Of a stretch of 64,000 nucleotides of DNA, positions 23,633-33,680 are shown piece after piece. Location of the stretch: the NCBI RefSeq assembly GCF_900660685.1, contig NZ_LR215041.1, forward strand, positions 712,662 to 776,661. The letters are read 5' to 3'. Source of the DNA: Mycoplasmopsis columbina (GTDB lineage: Bacteria > Bacillota_I > Bacilli_A > Mycoplasmatales > Metamycoplasmataceae). The notes under the pieces are model-generated. The model searched no databases and had not been told where the DNA came from. It was given only the letters and a program-made list of their open reading frames with translations. Made by a program: the position numbers and the translations under genes. Position 1 is the first letter of the stretch; each line of letters opens with the position of its first letter.

Positions 23633-24445
23633 ATGAATCTAAATTTTTTTATAAGAGCAGAAGACATGAACACTTCTACTTCTAGTGCAGCAGAAAATGC
23701 CAATAACTCAGAATTATTGAACAATGTTACTCATAACATATTCTATATTCTCCCTGTAGTTTTAGCTACATTGGCTGTCTTTTTATACAGAAATGCAATG
23801 GGTCTTGCTTCATTTGTTTTCAAGAAACACGAAAGCGTTCCTTATGTAGTGAAAAATAATCCTAAAAAAATTAATTTATTATTTTTACTAAGTTCAATAG
23901 GATTGTCATTGATTGGAATAATTATTGTTGTTTCTTTATTTTTTTCAAAAGCATCTAAAGAACTTAATGCTATTTCAACAGGTATCTATGCCAGTTTAAT
24001 TATGCTAATTCCTGCCGTTGTAACATACTTTTTTTTCAAATATAAAAAAGTTATTGATGATGTACAAGAACTGGATAATTTAGATTGAAATAAATTAGAG
24101 ACTAAAGAAGTAAGTCAAAGTGATTATTCAAACATTCTTATTAGAAGCAGTATGTTTATTAATAATTCTTCCGTTATGGAGAAAAAAACATTATCTAGTT
24201 ATTTTTATGAAAAATTGAAAAAATATAAAGACTTAGATAACATAAAACTTTTCCAAAAATTACTATGAAATACTTACGTTTGATCTTCGTTAGTTGAAAA
24301 TGAGGAAAAAAACGCATATGAAAATGTATACTCAATTCTTCATGGAATTTTTCACCTACTTGTTAAAGAAAAAAAATTCAATACTTATGAAGAAGCTTTA
24401 TTATTTTTAAAAGAAAACTGAAATACAATTAACTCTAGAAAGTAA
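23633..24445 (+). CDS. Hypothetical membrane protein, three transmembrane segments
   Basis: A 270-aa protein. Hydrophobic segments lie at residues about 36-55, 83-106 and 115-135, and a charged cytoplasmic C-terminal half of about 120 residues follows. Four Trp are encoded by UGA after residue 150. No family motif is recognised. AGGAAAAAA precedes ATG 23633. It is followed by the (TA)n tract and the accessory methyltransferase pair. Confidence 0.78.
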
Positions 24446-24480
24446 ACTGATCATGAATTTAACTCAACAGCAAATTAGAT

Positions 24481-24505
24481 CATATATATATATATATATA
24501 TATAT
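24481..24505. repeat. (TA)n dinucleotide tract, about 12 units
   Basis: An uninterrupted AT/TA run of about 24 nt after GATC, 67-94 bp upstream of the possible methyltransferase starts. Tracts of this kind change length by slippage. Confidence 0.8.
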
Positions 24506-24526
24506 CAAGAGATTAAATACTTATAG

Positions 24527-24642
24527 CCAATTCCAGCAGAATCAAACTTTTAATAAAATAATTAACAAAAAATGCATCAGAAATGGTGCTTTTTTGGCAT
24601 GCCAAAAGTTTTAAAAGTTTTTGAAACTTTTGCTGGAATTGG
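24527..24642 (+). promoter_or_regulatory. Long inverted repeat enclosing the methyltransferase start codons
   Basis: CCAATTCCAGCA (24527-24538) is the exact reverse complement of TGCTGGAATTGG (24631-24642). Inside it, AAACTTTT near 24545-24552 can pair with AAAAGTTT near 24614-24621. The loop would hold ATG 24572, 24583 and 24599. It could form a translation-inhibiting stem in a transcript starting upstream. Confidence 0.4.
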
Positions 24643-25888
24643 TGCTCAACATAAAAGTATTAAATATGTAAACTCCCAGAACAAAGATGTAAATCTTAAA
24701 ATTGTTGCAACTTCAGAATGAGATGCTAGATCCATTATTACTTATGCAGCTATACATAATCAGCTGCATAAAGAAAATATTGAAAAAATATTGAATAAAA
24801 AAAATCTAAATGAAGAAAAAAAATTAAATAATTATTTAAAAGACAAAATATTTTCACTTGATAGTAAATACCATTCTAAAGGAATTATTAGCAAGTCCTT
24901 GGAATTCAAAAAAACTTTAACCGCTGCAAATATCTTAAACAATAATTTAAGTGATATTACAAAAATTAAATCATCTATTCTTGATGATTTGGATATAGAT
25001 CTTATTACTTATTCTTTTCCGTGTCAAGGATTATCTGTTGCAAATATGGGAAGAGATAGCGGAATTTTGAATGATAAATCAACTAGTCATTTAATTTGAG
25101 AAATTGGTCGTTTGCTAAGTAATTCAGACAAAAAACCAAAATATTTACTTTTAGAAAATGTAAAAGCTCTTGTTGGAAAATATTCAAAAGAATATGATAA
25201 ATGGAAAACATTTTTAAAATCATTAGGATATAAAACTTTTACTGCTGTTTTAAATGCAAAAAATCATGGATCGTTACAAAGAAGAGAGCGTGTTTTTGCG
25301 TTAAGTACTTTAAAACATATACCAACACCTTTTAAAAATGATAAAGAATATGAAAATTATATTAATAATATTGGACTTAAATCTAAGCTTAAAAATATAA
25401 GAGAACAAGAAAAAAAATATCGAAATATTTTTGATTTAAATAATACTTTAGAATTAGAAGCAAAAAATGCTGCTATTAGAAATACTAAATCAAGGCATAA
25501 AATGATTGAATTAGGAAAATGTTTAAATGACATTAATTTTGCAAAAACAAAAGAATTCACAATAAATACCTTAACTACTAGACAAGATCGTTTTCCAAAT
25601 GCAGGATATATAAATTATGAAACAAATGATGAAAGGTATCTAAATCATCGTTTTATTACGCCTCGCGAAGCCTTTAAAATAATGGGTTTTGAAAATAGTG
25701 ATTTTGATAAATTAAATTATTTTATAAAAAGAGAAATTTTAACTAAAACTTCTCTTTATCGTTTTGCAGGGAATTCCATTGATGTTAATGTTCTTAAATC
25801 AGTATTTAAAACAATTCAAGATGTAGAAATTAATTTAATGAAAGAGAAAATTAAAAATGACAAAAAATGACAAAATAATAAAAAATAA
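24599..25888 (+). CDS. DNA cytosine-5 methyltransferase
   Basis: A 429-aa C5 methylase with the motifs in order: I (V-F-E-T-F-A-G-I-G-A near residue 6), IV with catalytic Cys (F-P-C-Q-G-L-S near 141), VI (L-L-E-N-V-K near 183), VIII (Q-R-R-E-R-V-F-A near 225), and X (R-F-A-G-N-S-I near 388). A variable recognition region lies between VIII and IX. ATG 24599 starts close to motif I; ATG 24572 is in frame and gives nine extra residues. UGA at 25868 is Trp; the end is TAA 25888. It overlaps the next gene by 32 bp, so the two are translated together. Confidence 0.92.
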
Positions 25889-28742
25889 TATTTTTTTAAA
25901 ATTCTGAAAATTAGGAACTAATGCTTATTCTTATTTCAAAGATTATCTTTTTGCACCTTTAGAAAAAAATAAAAATGAAATTAATGAGAAAAAAGATTTT
26001 GAAAACGTTCAAATCATATTCAAAGATGGATTATTGCTATGAAAATGAAATGATCATTCTTTTCAATTAAATAAAGAAAATCAAAGAGTTTCAAGTTCAA
26101 CAGCAAGACAAATTTTTGATATTTGATCTTTGTGTGGTTTTATTAAAAGAGACAATAAAAACAAACACTATGAATTAGAGCAAGAATTTATAACAACTTT
26201 AGAGAAGTGATTGAATGATTTTAATTTTTTTAAAGAAAAATGCAATAGTTTAATTCAAGACACTTTTCATTCGAATTTACATGAATTAAACAATTTTTTA
26301 GAAAAAGAAGATTCTTTATATGAATTAAATTATATTTTAAGTGATGTAAATAGAACAGAAACAAAAGAGTCTAGTATCAAAAACAAAATGATAGAACTTT
26401 TTACTAATAATTCTAAAAGTAGTAATTTTTTTACATCTATAATTCTTTCTTCCGAAAAGAATCTATCTATTGTAAATTATTTATCTAATTTATTTGATAA
26501 TTTAGACAACAAAGATAAATCTTATTGAAAAGACATCGCCAATATTATTTTTCATAAACAAGATAATTTAAATGAAATTGAAAAATTTTGAAATTTAATT
26601 AGCGAGTTTGCAAATAAAGAAATAAATATTTCAAAAATTATTGATGATGCAATTGTTTTAAAAAGCAACTTTGAAGAAATTGAAAAAAATTCAGTTGCCG
26701 TTGTTAATACAACATCAAATTTAAACGAATTTATAACTCATGAAATTTATTCTGTCGGAAACTTTTTATATTCCTTTTCCGGATTTGATAAAAATAGACA
26801 AAAAATCCCTTTTAAATGCGATATTCCTATTTTTCAAAGAGCATATACTTGAACTAGAGATTTGTTGGAAAAATTTATTAATGACATTTATGATAGCTTA
26901 ATTATTGAAAAAATGGAATACTATAATATCGGAAATATTTCACTATGTTCAAAAGATGAAAATGCAGGCAATGTAGGAATTAACTCTTTAACTCAACTAG
27001 TTATTGATGGACAACAAAGAACAATTACTTTGGCATTAATTTCTTACGCTTTATTTAAACTTATTCAATTAATAAATGATATGAAAATGCCTGAATTATT
27101 TATTAAAATGTTTAAAGACAGCAATTTTATTAATACTTTTGTTGATTTAGACAATAAAATATCTTTTAAACATTTAAAAAATATTTTCAATGATGAGAAA
27201 ATTAACAAAACAAAAAAAGATATTATAAAAATAGAGGGAGTAGATAGTAATTATCTACTCAATTCTTATAATGTTGTTGATAATTTAAACTATATTTTAG
27301 AAATATTAATCAAAAAATTTAACCATGATGGCGTATGAGACAAAAACAATTTAAATTCTTTTGTTAACTCTCTTTTGAACAAGACTATTCTTACCTTAAC
27401 AACATATAAAAAAATAAAATTTCCTAGTTTGTTATTTGAAAAAATGAATTCTCGTTCAATGCAATTAAATGATCTTGAATTAATTAAAAATTCACTCTGA
27501 TCATATATGACAACTGAATTAAAGCCAAAGTGCGTTGAAAAAGGAATTAAAATTTTTTCATTATTTGAAAATATATTAATGAATTTTGACAAATTAATAA
27601 TTTCACGTTTTCGTAAAAAGGATAAAACAATTGATAAAAATTCACTTGATCTTTTTGCAAAATGTATTTCCAGACTATTACATATAGATTTATTTAAAGA
27701 AAAAAATCTTAAACATCTCACTACTTTTGATATTTTAAATATTTATTTTCAATACATGCTAAATAAATCCATTCAAATTAATGGATTAGATTTAGAAACT
27801 TATGTTCAAGAAACTAATTATTCAAATAACTCAAAAAATATGACATTTCAAACTGAATTATTTTTTAAAGAAATTGCAATTTTCAAATTAATAAACCAAG
27901 ATGATAACATTTATAAAGAAATAGAAAAAAATAATTCAAAACTTTATATTTCTCCTTTTTTAGATGTATCTGGAGGTTCTAACAGTGCCTCTGTTTTCAC
28001 ACCATTAATTTGATCGATACTTAATAAATTTAATTATTTTGAAGATAAAAATGAAATTTTTGATTCAAATATATTAGAATGACTTCATGAAATTGAAAAG
28101 TTTCATTTTAAATGAAAAACATCATTTTTTGGCGGAAATTCTCTTACTGAATTAATGATCAAAACAGCAAATAAAATTAAAAATAATGAAATAAATTCTC
28201 CTTTTGAACTAAAAAAAGAACTTATGTCATTTTCTTTCGTTAAGGATGAATCAAATTTTGAAATGGATAACGTTTTTGAAAATAATAAAAAAAGAAATTA
28301 TTTGCTTAAAAAAATCGAATGATTTTTAATTAATAATTTAGAAATGTGTCCAAAGAACATAAAAATAAAAGATAAATTAATAAATTATTTTAATTTTTAT
28401 AAAAGCAAAAATTCTTATGAACATATTTATCCAAAAAAATCAAAAACATTTATCGAAAAACATGAAGACTATAAAATTGTTGTTGAGCAATTAGGAAATG
28501 GTTTGCCGCTTAATAAAACACTTAATTCAATTGTGAATAATGATTGATTCGATGAAAAACTTAAAAAATATAATGATCAACTCGGACAAATTGGTTTTAA
28601 TCTTTTAAAGGGTTATAAAAATAAAAATTTTAGTGATGAATATATCCTTATTCCTGTTGAAGAATTAAAAGATTTTGAAAACATAAAGGAAAGAACAAAG
28701 CAACTAGAAAATCTATTGAAAAAAATGTATTTAAGTGATTAA
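25857..28742 (+). CDS. Large winged-helix / DUF262 / DUF1524-like protein, candidate restriction effector
   Basis: A 961-aa protein that overlaps the methyltransferase. An N-terminal helical part contains a winged-helix-like stretch (R-V-S-S-S-T-A-R-Q-I-F near residue 80). A DUF262 (ParB-like NTPase) segment follows, with I-P-I-F-Q-R-A-Y-T-W near 322 and the hallmark L-V-I-D-G-Q-Q-R-T near 380. A C-terminal DUF1524/HNH-like segment has Y-E-H-I-Y-P-K near 853 and L-G-N-G-L-P near 880. DUF262 and DUF1524 form GmrSD-type modification-dependent nucleases. Pairing with a C5 methylase instead suggests a restriction-modification or protective pair. About 15 Trp are UGA. Confidence 0.78.
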
Positions 28743-28865
28743 ATTATTATTTTTAATTATTTAATAAAATGATCTTAAAAATTTGGGTTGGTTTTTTTCT
28801 AATTCATATATGTTTATAATTAAAGTTATTTTTAGTTAAATAATAAATAATCTTAAATAATATTT
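28743..28865. other. Intergenic stretch with no recognisable feature
   Basis: AT-rich sequence between the DUF262 gene and the IS remnant. I see no gene, RNA or clear terminator in it. Confidence 0.5.
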
Positions 28866-29053
28866 TCAATACTTAATCCATCTTTAAAAGTTAATTTGAT
28901 ATTATTAATTAGTCCTCCAAAGTTGTATTTTAGTCTTGTTTGGGGGACATTTTTAATACAAAATATTCCCTGCATTAATTTTACTTAAACTAAGGAATGT
29001 TTTTTTAATTCGTGAATAGCGATAAACCGTTGCAATGAAACTTGCAATCGAGG
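28866..29053 (-). mobile_element. Remnant of one end of the IS30-family element
   Basis: About 188 bp closely match 35295-35482, the transposase-start end of the intact element: same GTCCTCC/GGGGGAC hairpin, same AAGGAATG hairpin, same terminal repeat ending GCAATCGAGG. The rest of the element is missing, leaving only the first few transposase codons. The IS end abuts the rplA terminator. Confidence 0.85.
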
Positions 29054-29054
29054 A

Positions 29055-29090
29055 TAATAAAAAATCAGGTTTCCCTGATTTTTATTATTT
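29055..29090. terminator. Terminator of rplK-rplA
   Basis: A long stem (about 16 bp, centred on ATCAGG/CCTGAT) with a T-run, overlapping the rplA stop. The IS remnant lies immediately on the other side. Confidence 0.85.
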
Positions 29091-29780
29091 TTCTAATTTA
29101 ACTTTAACACCTGGAGCCATTGTTGCAGAAACAACGATGTTTTGAATGTATGTTCCTTTAACTGCTGAAGGTTTAAGTTTTTTAATTAAGTTAATTACTG
29201 TGTTAGCATTTTCAACTAATTTGTCAGTATCCATGCTTACTTTACCAATCATTGTGTGAACGATTCCGGCTTTATCAGTTCTATAGTTTGCTTTACCTTT
29301 TTTAAGTTCTTCAACTGCTTTTTCAGGAGTTGGAGTAACTGTACCTGTTTTAGGGTTTGGCATAAGACCTTTAGGTCCAAGTTTTTTACCGTATTTTCCT
29401 AATAAAGGCATCATCGCTGGGTCAGCAACCATAACATCAAAATCAAAGTTATCTTCTTTAATTTTGCCCTCTAATTCTAAGCCATCTACTACTTGGTCAG
29501 CACCTGCTGCTTTAGCTAATTTTTGTTTTTCTGGGTTGTTTGTTACTACTAATACTCTTACTGATTTTCCTGTACCATTTGGTAATAATACAGCTCCACG
29601 TAATTGTTGATCTGCTTTACGAACGTCTAAGTTTAATTTGAAAACTAATTCAACTGATCCATCAAATTTGGTGTATGAGGTTCTTTTAACTAAGTCTAAA
29701 GCTTCTTTTAAATCATAAGCTAATGTTTTGTCGAATGATTCACGAGCAGCTTTAATTTTTTTACCTAATTTAGCAGCCAT
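29085..29780 (-). CDS. rplA: 50S ribosomal protein L1
   Basis: A 231-aa L1-stalk protein that binds 23S rRNA. Family marks: K-F-D-G-S-V-E-L near residue 38, K-L-G-P-K-G-L-M-P-N-P-K-T-G-T-V near 135, and the C-terminal Y-I-Q-N-I. The ATG overlaps the rplK stop by one base (TAATG). No UGA-encoded Trp is needed. L1 classically represses its own operon by binding the leader. Confidence 0.98.
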   Translation of the reverse strand: MAAKLGKKIKAARESFDKTLAYDLKEALDLVKRTSYTKFDGSVELVFKLNLDVRKADQQLRGAVLLPNGTGKSVRVLVVTNNPEKQKLAKAAGADQVVDGLELEGKIKEDNFDFDVMVADPAMMPLLGKYGKKLGPKGLMPNPKTGTVTPTPEKAVEELKKGKANYRTDKAGIVHTMIGKVSMDTDKLVENANTVINLIKKLKPSAVKGTYIQNIVVSATMAPGVKVKLEK

Positions 29781-30226
29781 TATTTGCTTTCTCCTTTAGG
29801 ATCATAACCTTCAATAGTAATTCCCATTTGTTTTGCAGTTCCAGCAATAGTTCTCATAGCAGCTTCTACGTTATCTGTACTTAAATCTGGTAATTTGTAT
29901 TCAGCAATTTCTCTTAATTGATCAACTGTAATTGAAGCAACTTTAGTAGTTTTAGCATTTGAGCTTCCACTTGTGATTTTTGCAGCTTGTTTAAGTTTGA
30001 AACTTGCTGGTGCAGTAAATAATTTAAAGTCGAATGATTTGTCTTTGTAAACAGTAATTGCTACAGGAACCGGTTCATTTCCTCTGTCCCTTGTTGCGTC
30101 GTTAAATGCTCTTGTAAAGTCTGGCATGTTAATACCAACACCCGCTAAAGCAGGTCCTGGTTTAGCTTGACCAGCTAAAAATTGCAACTTACGAACACGT
30201 ACAATATCAGCTTTTGATTTTGCCAT
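29780..30226 (-). CDS. rplK: 50S ribosomal protein L11
   Basis: A 148-aa protein of the GTPase-associated centre. Marks: G-Q-A-K-P-G-P-A-L-A-G-V-G-I-N near residue 17, D-F-T-R-A-F-N near 37, and A-G-T-A-K-Q-M-G-I near the C-terminus. AAGGATAAC precedes ATG 30226. A TATAAT on the minus strand near 30316-30321 leaves a leader of about 85 nt. Confidence 0.97.
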   Translation of the reverse strand: MAKSKADIVRVRKLQFLAGQAKPGPALAGVGINMPDFTRAFNDATRDRGNEPVPVAITVYKDKSFDFKLFTAPASFKLKQAAKITSGSSNAKTTKVASITVDQLREIAEYKLPDLSTDNVEAAMRTIAGTAKQMGITIEGYDPKGESK

Positions 30227-30315
30227 GTTTTGTTATCCTTTCGATAATGTGGTACTAGCGATACTTTTTAGATTTCTCTCCCACTAGTTAGAGGCAATTA
30301 TTAAATTGCTTGTTA

Positions 30316-30321
30316 ATTATA
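30316..30321 (-). promoter_or_regulatory. rplKA promoter -10 box and leader
   Basis: Minus-strand TATAAT about 90 nt before rplK. The leader between contains short self-complementary segments and could carry L1 feedback control, as in other bacteria; this is inference. Confidence 0.45.
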
Positions 30322-30346
30322 TAATACTAAGTCTTATTTTGAATAC

Positions 30347-30901
30347 TTATTTTCTAAAAATTTCTTTTTCTTGAAATTTAGGGTTTCAGATTCCTTTTTC
30401 TCTTTTCTTAGCAATTGTTTGCAATTTTTCTAATTTTTTTACATATTCAACTAATTGATAGTCATTTATGAAAAAATTTTTATTTCATTGATTATTTGAA
30501 ACATACTGAATTTTTGCTAAACCTTCCCTAATCAAAAATTGACCTAAGTCCTGATTTAAAGAATTTTGAATTAGTGCAACATTTCTTTTATATTTATCAA
30601 ACTTTAAAAATGTAATTTTTAATGGAGTATGTTTAATAAAATTCAAAGTTGCTAGTTTAGCTTTTTGAGCAAATAAATTTGAGTATTTTATTTTTTTATC
30701 ATTTTTAATTTCTGGTGTATCAATTCCAAAGACTCTAATTTTTTCGATTTTATTATCGATTAAAATGTAAAAAGTATCTCCATCATAAACATCATAAATT
30801 TGACTAATATAACTGGTTTGAAAACTTTTACCATTAAAAGTATTACAACTCGTTGCACTTAAAATAAAAGATATTGAAAGTAAATATTTTCATCATTTCA
30901 C
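30347..30901 (-). CDS. Thermonuclease-like (SNase) lipoprotein
   Basis: A 184-aa surface nuclease starting at GTG 30901, because the two neighbouring frames both close quickly. The signal peptide L-L-S-I-S-F-I-L-S-A-T-S-C places the lipobox Cys at residue 19. The SNase fold follows: D-V-Y-D-G-D-T-F near 40, R-V-F-G-I-D-T-P-E near 58, E-G-L-A-K-I near 130. Two UGA-encoded Trp follow the start. Mycoplasmas use such membrane nucleases to obtain nucleotides from host DNA. Confidence 0.88.
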
Positions 30902-30943
30902 ACTATATTAATTGCTAATTTAAATTAAAAAAATAAAAAAAGA

Positions 30944-30965
30944 AAATGTACCCGAAAGTACATTT
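30944..30965 (-). terminator. Terminator of rpoE
   Basis: Stem AAATGTAC / GTACATTT with a 6-nt loop, then a U-run on the minus strand. Confidence 0.85.
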
Positions 30966-30970
30966 AATTA

Positions 30971-31231
30971 TTATTTAAAACCTACTCTTGTGGTTCATTC
31001 ACCATTTGCATTTCTTTCAAAGCGAGAATCTACGGTTAATAAACGATAAAGTTCACCAATTTTATTAACTTGAATTTTTTCATATGTTTCTTTTTTAACT
31101 TCTGCTTCTAATTCTCATTTTTCTTTTAATTCTTCTTCAACAGCTGTAAAAATTTCATTAAATGAAACATAATTACCATTAGCACAGTGTTTTTTTGCAA
31201 ACTCAAGAGTAATATCAAGTATTGTTTTCAT
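30971..31231 (-). CDS. rpoE: RNA polymerase delta subunit (RpoE, HARE-HTH domain)
   Basis: An 86-aa protein made of the HARE-HTH domain of Gram-positive RNA polymerase delta. The pattern Y-V-S-F-N-E-I-F near residue 22 and the ending L-T-V-D-S-R-F-E-R-N-A-N-G-E-W-T-T-R-V-G match the family. The acidic C-terminal tail seen in Bacillus is absent, as is usual in mycoplasmas. AGGAG precedes ATG 31231. Two Trp are UGA-encoded. Confidence 0.83.
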
Positions 31232-31330
31232 TTAAACTCCTATTAAGAATATAATTAATAATTAGATTGTATAGCATTTTACTATATTATTAATATACAA
31301 TTTAAGTTTTCTGAACAATAAGGAGAAAAA

Positions 31331-31867
31331 ATGTTAAATATTGTGCTTTTTGAGCCTGAAATACCACCAAACACAGGTAATATTATTCGTACATGTTTTG
31401 CTCTTGGAGCAAAATTACACATTATTAAGCCTATTTCTTTTGATTTAAATCCCAAATATCTTTCACGTCCTGCTGCCGGGAGACTTCTTAGTGATATTCC
31501 ACACGAAATTCATGAGTCATATAGCAATTTTTATAAACTTTATGGTGACAAAAAGATACATTATTTAACTAGATATGGACAAAAATCCTATTCTGATGTA
31601 GATTTTAAGGAAGTTTTTAATACAACAGGCGAAGTATGATTAATGTTTGGAAAAGAATCAAGTGGTATTGATAAAGATATTTTAATTGATCATCTTGATG
31701 ACTGTTTAAGAATTCCAATGATTTCTGCAATGCGTTCAATTAATTTAGCAAATACTGTGGCAATTGTTGGTTTTGAAGTTATGCGCCAATTAGAATTTAA
31801 AGAATTAAGCTTATTTGAAAGTGAAAAAGGAAAAGATTTTTTAATTAATCTTAAAAATGAAAAATAA
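31331..31867 (+). CDS. trmL: tRNA (cytidine/uridine-34 2'-O)-methyltransferase TrmL
   Basis: A 178-aa SPOUT methyltransferase modifying the wobble ribose. Marks: P-E-I-P-P-N-T-G-N-I-I-R-T at residues 9-21, the knot loop M-F-G-K-E-S-S-G-I near 104, and the C-terminal R-S-I-N-L-A-N-T-V-A. TAAGGAG precedes ATG 31331. It overlaps the next gene by 11 bp, starting a tightly packed five-gene cluster. Confidence 0.94.
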
Positions 31868-32588
31868 TAAAGATCTTATTAGCAGTGTTCAAAATGCCAA
31901 AATTAAATATTTAAAAAAAATTCAAAACGATAATAAATCTCCTTTCTTTATAGTTGAAACTTATCATTTAGTTAAAGAGGCTTTAGAATTAAATTTAGTT
32001 GAAGAAATTTATGAACTTAATTATAAAAATGTTTACGAAAACGCCTATAAAATAACTGAAAATGTTCTAAATACTTTAACCAACACAGTTAATCCCGATG
32101 GTGTTGTAGCACTTTGCAAAAAACCAAAAAATAACAAATTAGGCTCAAAAATCATTTTTTTAGATAATGTCCAAGATCCTGGAAACGTTGGGACTATTAT
32201 GAGAAATGCTATTGCATTTGGTTTCGATACTTTAATTACAAATGTTAATGTTTTTAATAGCAAAATAATTCGTTCATCACAAGGGGCAATTTTTAAAATA
32301 AATACAATTAAAATTGATGAATCTTTAGGCATGATACAAGAATTAAAAAAACTTAATTATCATGTTTTTATAACATCTTTAGATAAAGATTCTCAAGACT
32401 TTAAAACAATTAAATATCCAAAAGAAAATATAGTCATTGTTTTTGGTAATGAGGGGCGTGGTATAAATCAAGAATTGTACTCTTTTGCCGATAAAAAGAT
32501 TTACATTCCTATTTCTTTTGAAAGTTTAAATGTTGCCGTTGCTAGTGGAATAGTTTTAAATGAAATATATAGTAAACAAGGGGAATAA
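31857..32588 (+). CDS. TrmH/SpoU-family RNA 2'-O-methyltransferase
   Basis: A 243-aa SPOUT enzyme. An N-terminal L7Ae-like substrate-binding region (F-I-V-E-T-Y-H-L-V-K-E-A) precedes the catalytic part: D-N-V-Q-D-P-G-N-V-G-T-I-M-R-N near residue 102, F-G-N-E-G-R-G near 198, and S-L-N-V-A-V-A-S-G near 223. The exact RNA target (23S rRNA or tRNA) cannot be read from sequence. It overlaps both neighbours. Confidence 0.92.
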   Translation: MKNNKDLISSVQNAKIKYLKKIQNDNKSPFFIVETYHLVKEALELNLVEEIYELNYKNVYENAYKITENVLNTLTNTVNPDGVVALCKKPKNNKLGSKIIFLDNVQDPGNVGTIMRNAIAFGFDTLITNVNVFNSKIIRSSQGAIFKINTIKIDESLGMIQELKKLNYHVFITSLDKDSQDFKTIKYPKENIVIVFGNEGRGINQELYSFADKKIYIPISFESLNVAVASGIVLNEIYSKQGE

Positions 32589-32827
32589 TGAAAAATAATA
32601 AAGTTAATTTAAAAATTATGAATGCTAAATTTAATCGTGAATTTAATGGATATGCAACTCTAGATGTTGATAATTTTCTTAATGAATTAGCTAAAGAATA
32701 CAACGAATTAAATAAAGAAAAAGAAATAGCTGCACAACAATTCGAAGAAATTAAAAAAGCAAAAAATAAGAAAATTGCTGAATTGGAAAAAGAAATACTT
32801 GAATTAAAAATGCAACTAGGAGTTTAA
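32588..32827 (+). CDS. DivIVA/GpsB-like coiled-coil protein
   Basis: A 79-aa protein. The N-terminal F-N-R-E-F-N-G-Y-A-T-L-D-V-D-N-F-L matches the DivIVA membrane-binding start. A single coiled coil of Glu/Lys heptads fills residues 30-76. It is much shorter than classical DivIVA and closer to GpsB in size. The start overlaps the upstream stop (TAATG). It may act in division or polarity, although peptidoglycan partners are absent in mycoplasmas. Confidence 0.8.
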   Translation: MKNNKVNLKIMNAKFNREFNGYATLDVDNFLNELAKEYNELNKEKEIAAQQFEEIKKAKNKKIAELEKEILELKMQLGV

Positions 32828-32828
32828 A

Positions 32829-33680
32829 ATGAGTGAAGAAAAAACCCTGATTAATTGATATCCCGGGCATATGGCTAAGGGAATGAGAGAAATTAAAGAA
32901 AATGCTTCTATTGCAGATGTTTTTATCATTGTTTTAGACGCACGTTGCCCTATTAGTTCATATAATGAAGATTTTGATGCAATTGCTCCCCATAAGCCAC
33001 GTTTATTTGTAATTACAAAAAGTGATTTAATGGATAGTGAGAAAAAAAATAAAATTCAACAACGCTTCAAAGATGAAAAAGTTTTATGACTTGATTTAAG
33101 AAAAAACAAAAGCAGAGAAATGATTTTAAGTGCTATAAAAAAGGCAACTAAAGAAAAAGTTCAAAGGGATAAAGAAAAAGGATTTTTGATTTCTAAAATT
33201 AGAATTTTTGTTCTTGGCGTCCCTAATGCTGGCAAAAGCACATTAATTAATTTAATGTCTCAAAAAAAATCTCTTAAAGTTGCAAATCAGCCAGGAGTCA
33301 CAAGAGCAAAAAAATGAGTTGCTGTTGATAATTATTATTTTATGGATACACCTGGTATATTGCTTCCTAAATTAAGTGATCAAATTGCTGCTACCAAATT
33401 GGCTATGATCGGTTCAATTGAAACAAATATTTTTCCACTAAGGTTTTTGGCCAATAATTATTTAAAAGTTATAGCTCAATATTACCCATCTAAATTTGAA
33501 ACTTTTTTTAATGTAAAATTAGAAAAAAATAATGATTTATCAGATATTGATGCTTATAATATATTTTCACAAATAGCTATTAATAAGGGCTATAAAATAA
33601 ATAACAAACCTGACTTAACTCGTATTTATAAAATATTCAATTTATGAGTTAGAGATCTCAAAGGAGTAACCTATGACTAA
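32829..33680 (+). CDS. rbgA: Ribosome biogenesis GTPase RbgA (YlqF)
   Basis: A 283-aa circularly permuted GTPase for late 50S assembly. Order: W-Y-P-G-H-M-A-K-G at residues 10-18, G4 T-K-S-D near 62, then G1 G-V-P-N-A-G-K-S-T near 130, G3 D-T-P-G near 174, and a C-terminal helical domain. It starts one base after the DivIVA-like stop and overlaps the next gene by 8 bp (ATGACTAA). Confidence 0.95.

Noticed and set aside
30240..30340. A small RNA or riboswitch upstream of rplK
   Set aside because: Only short self-complementary pieces are present; no known aptamer core can be drawn. Kept only as a possible L1-controlled leader.
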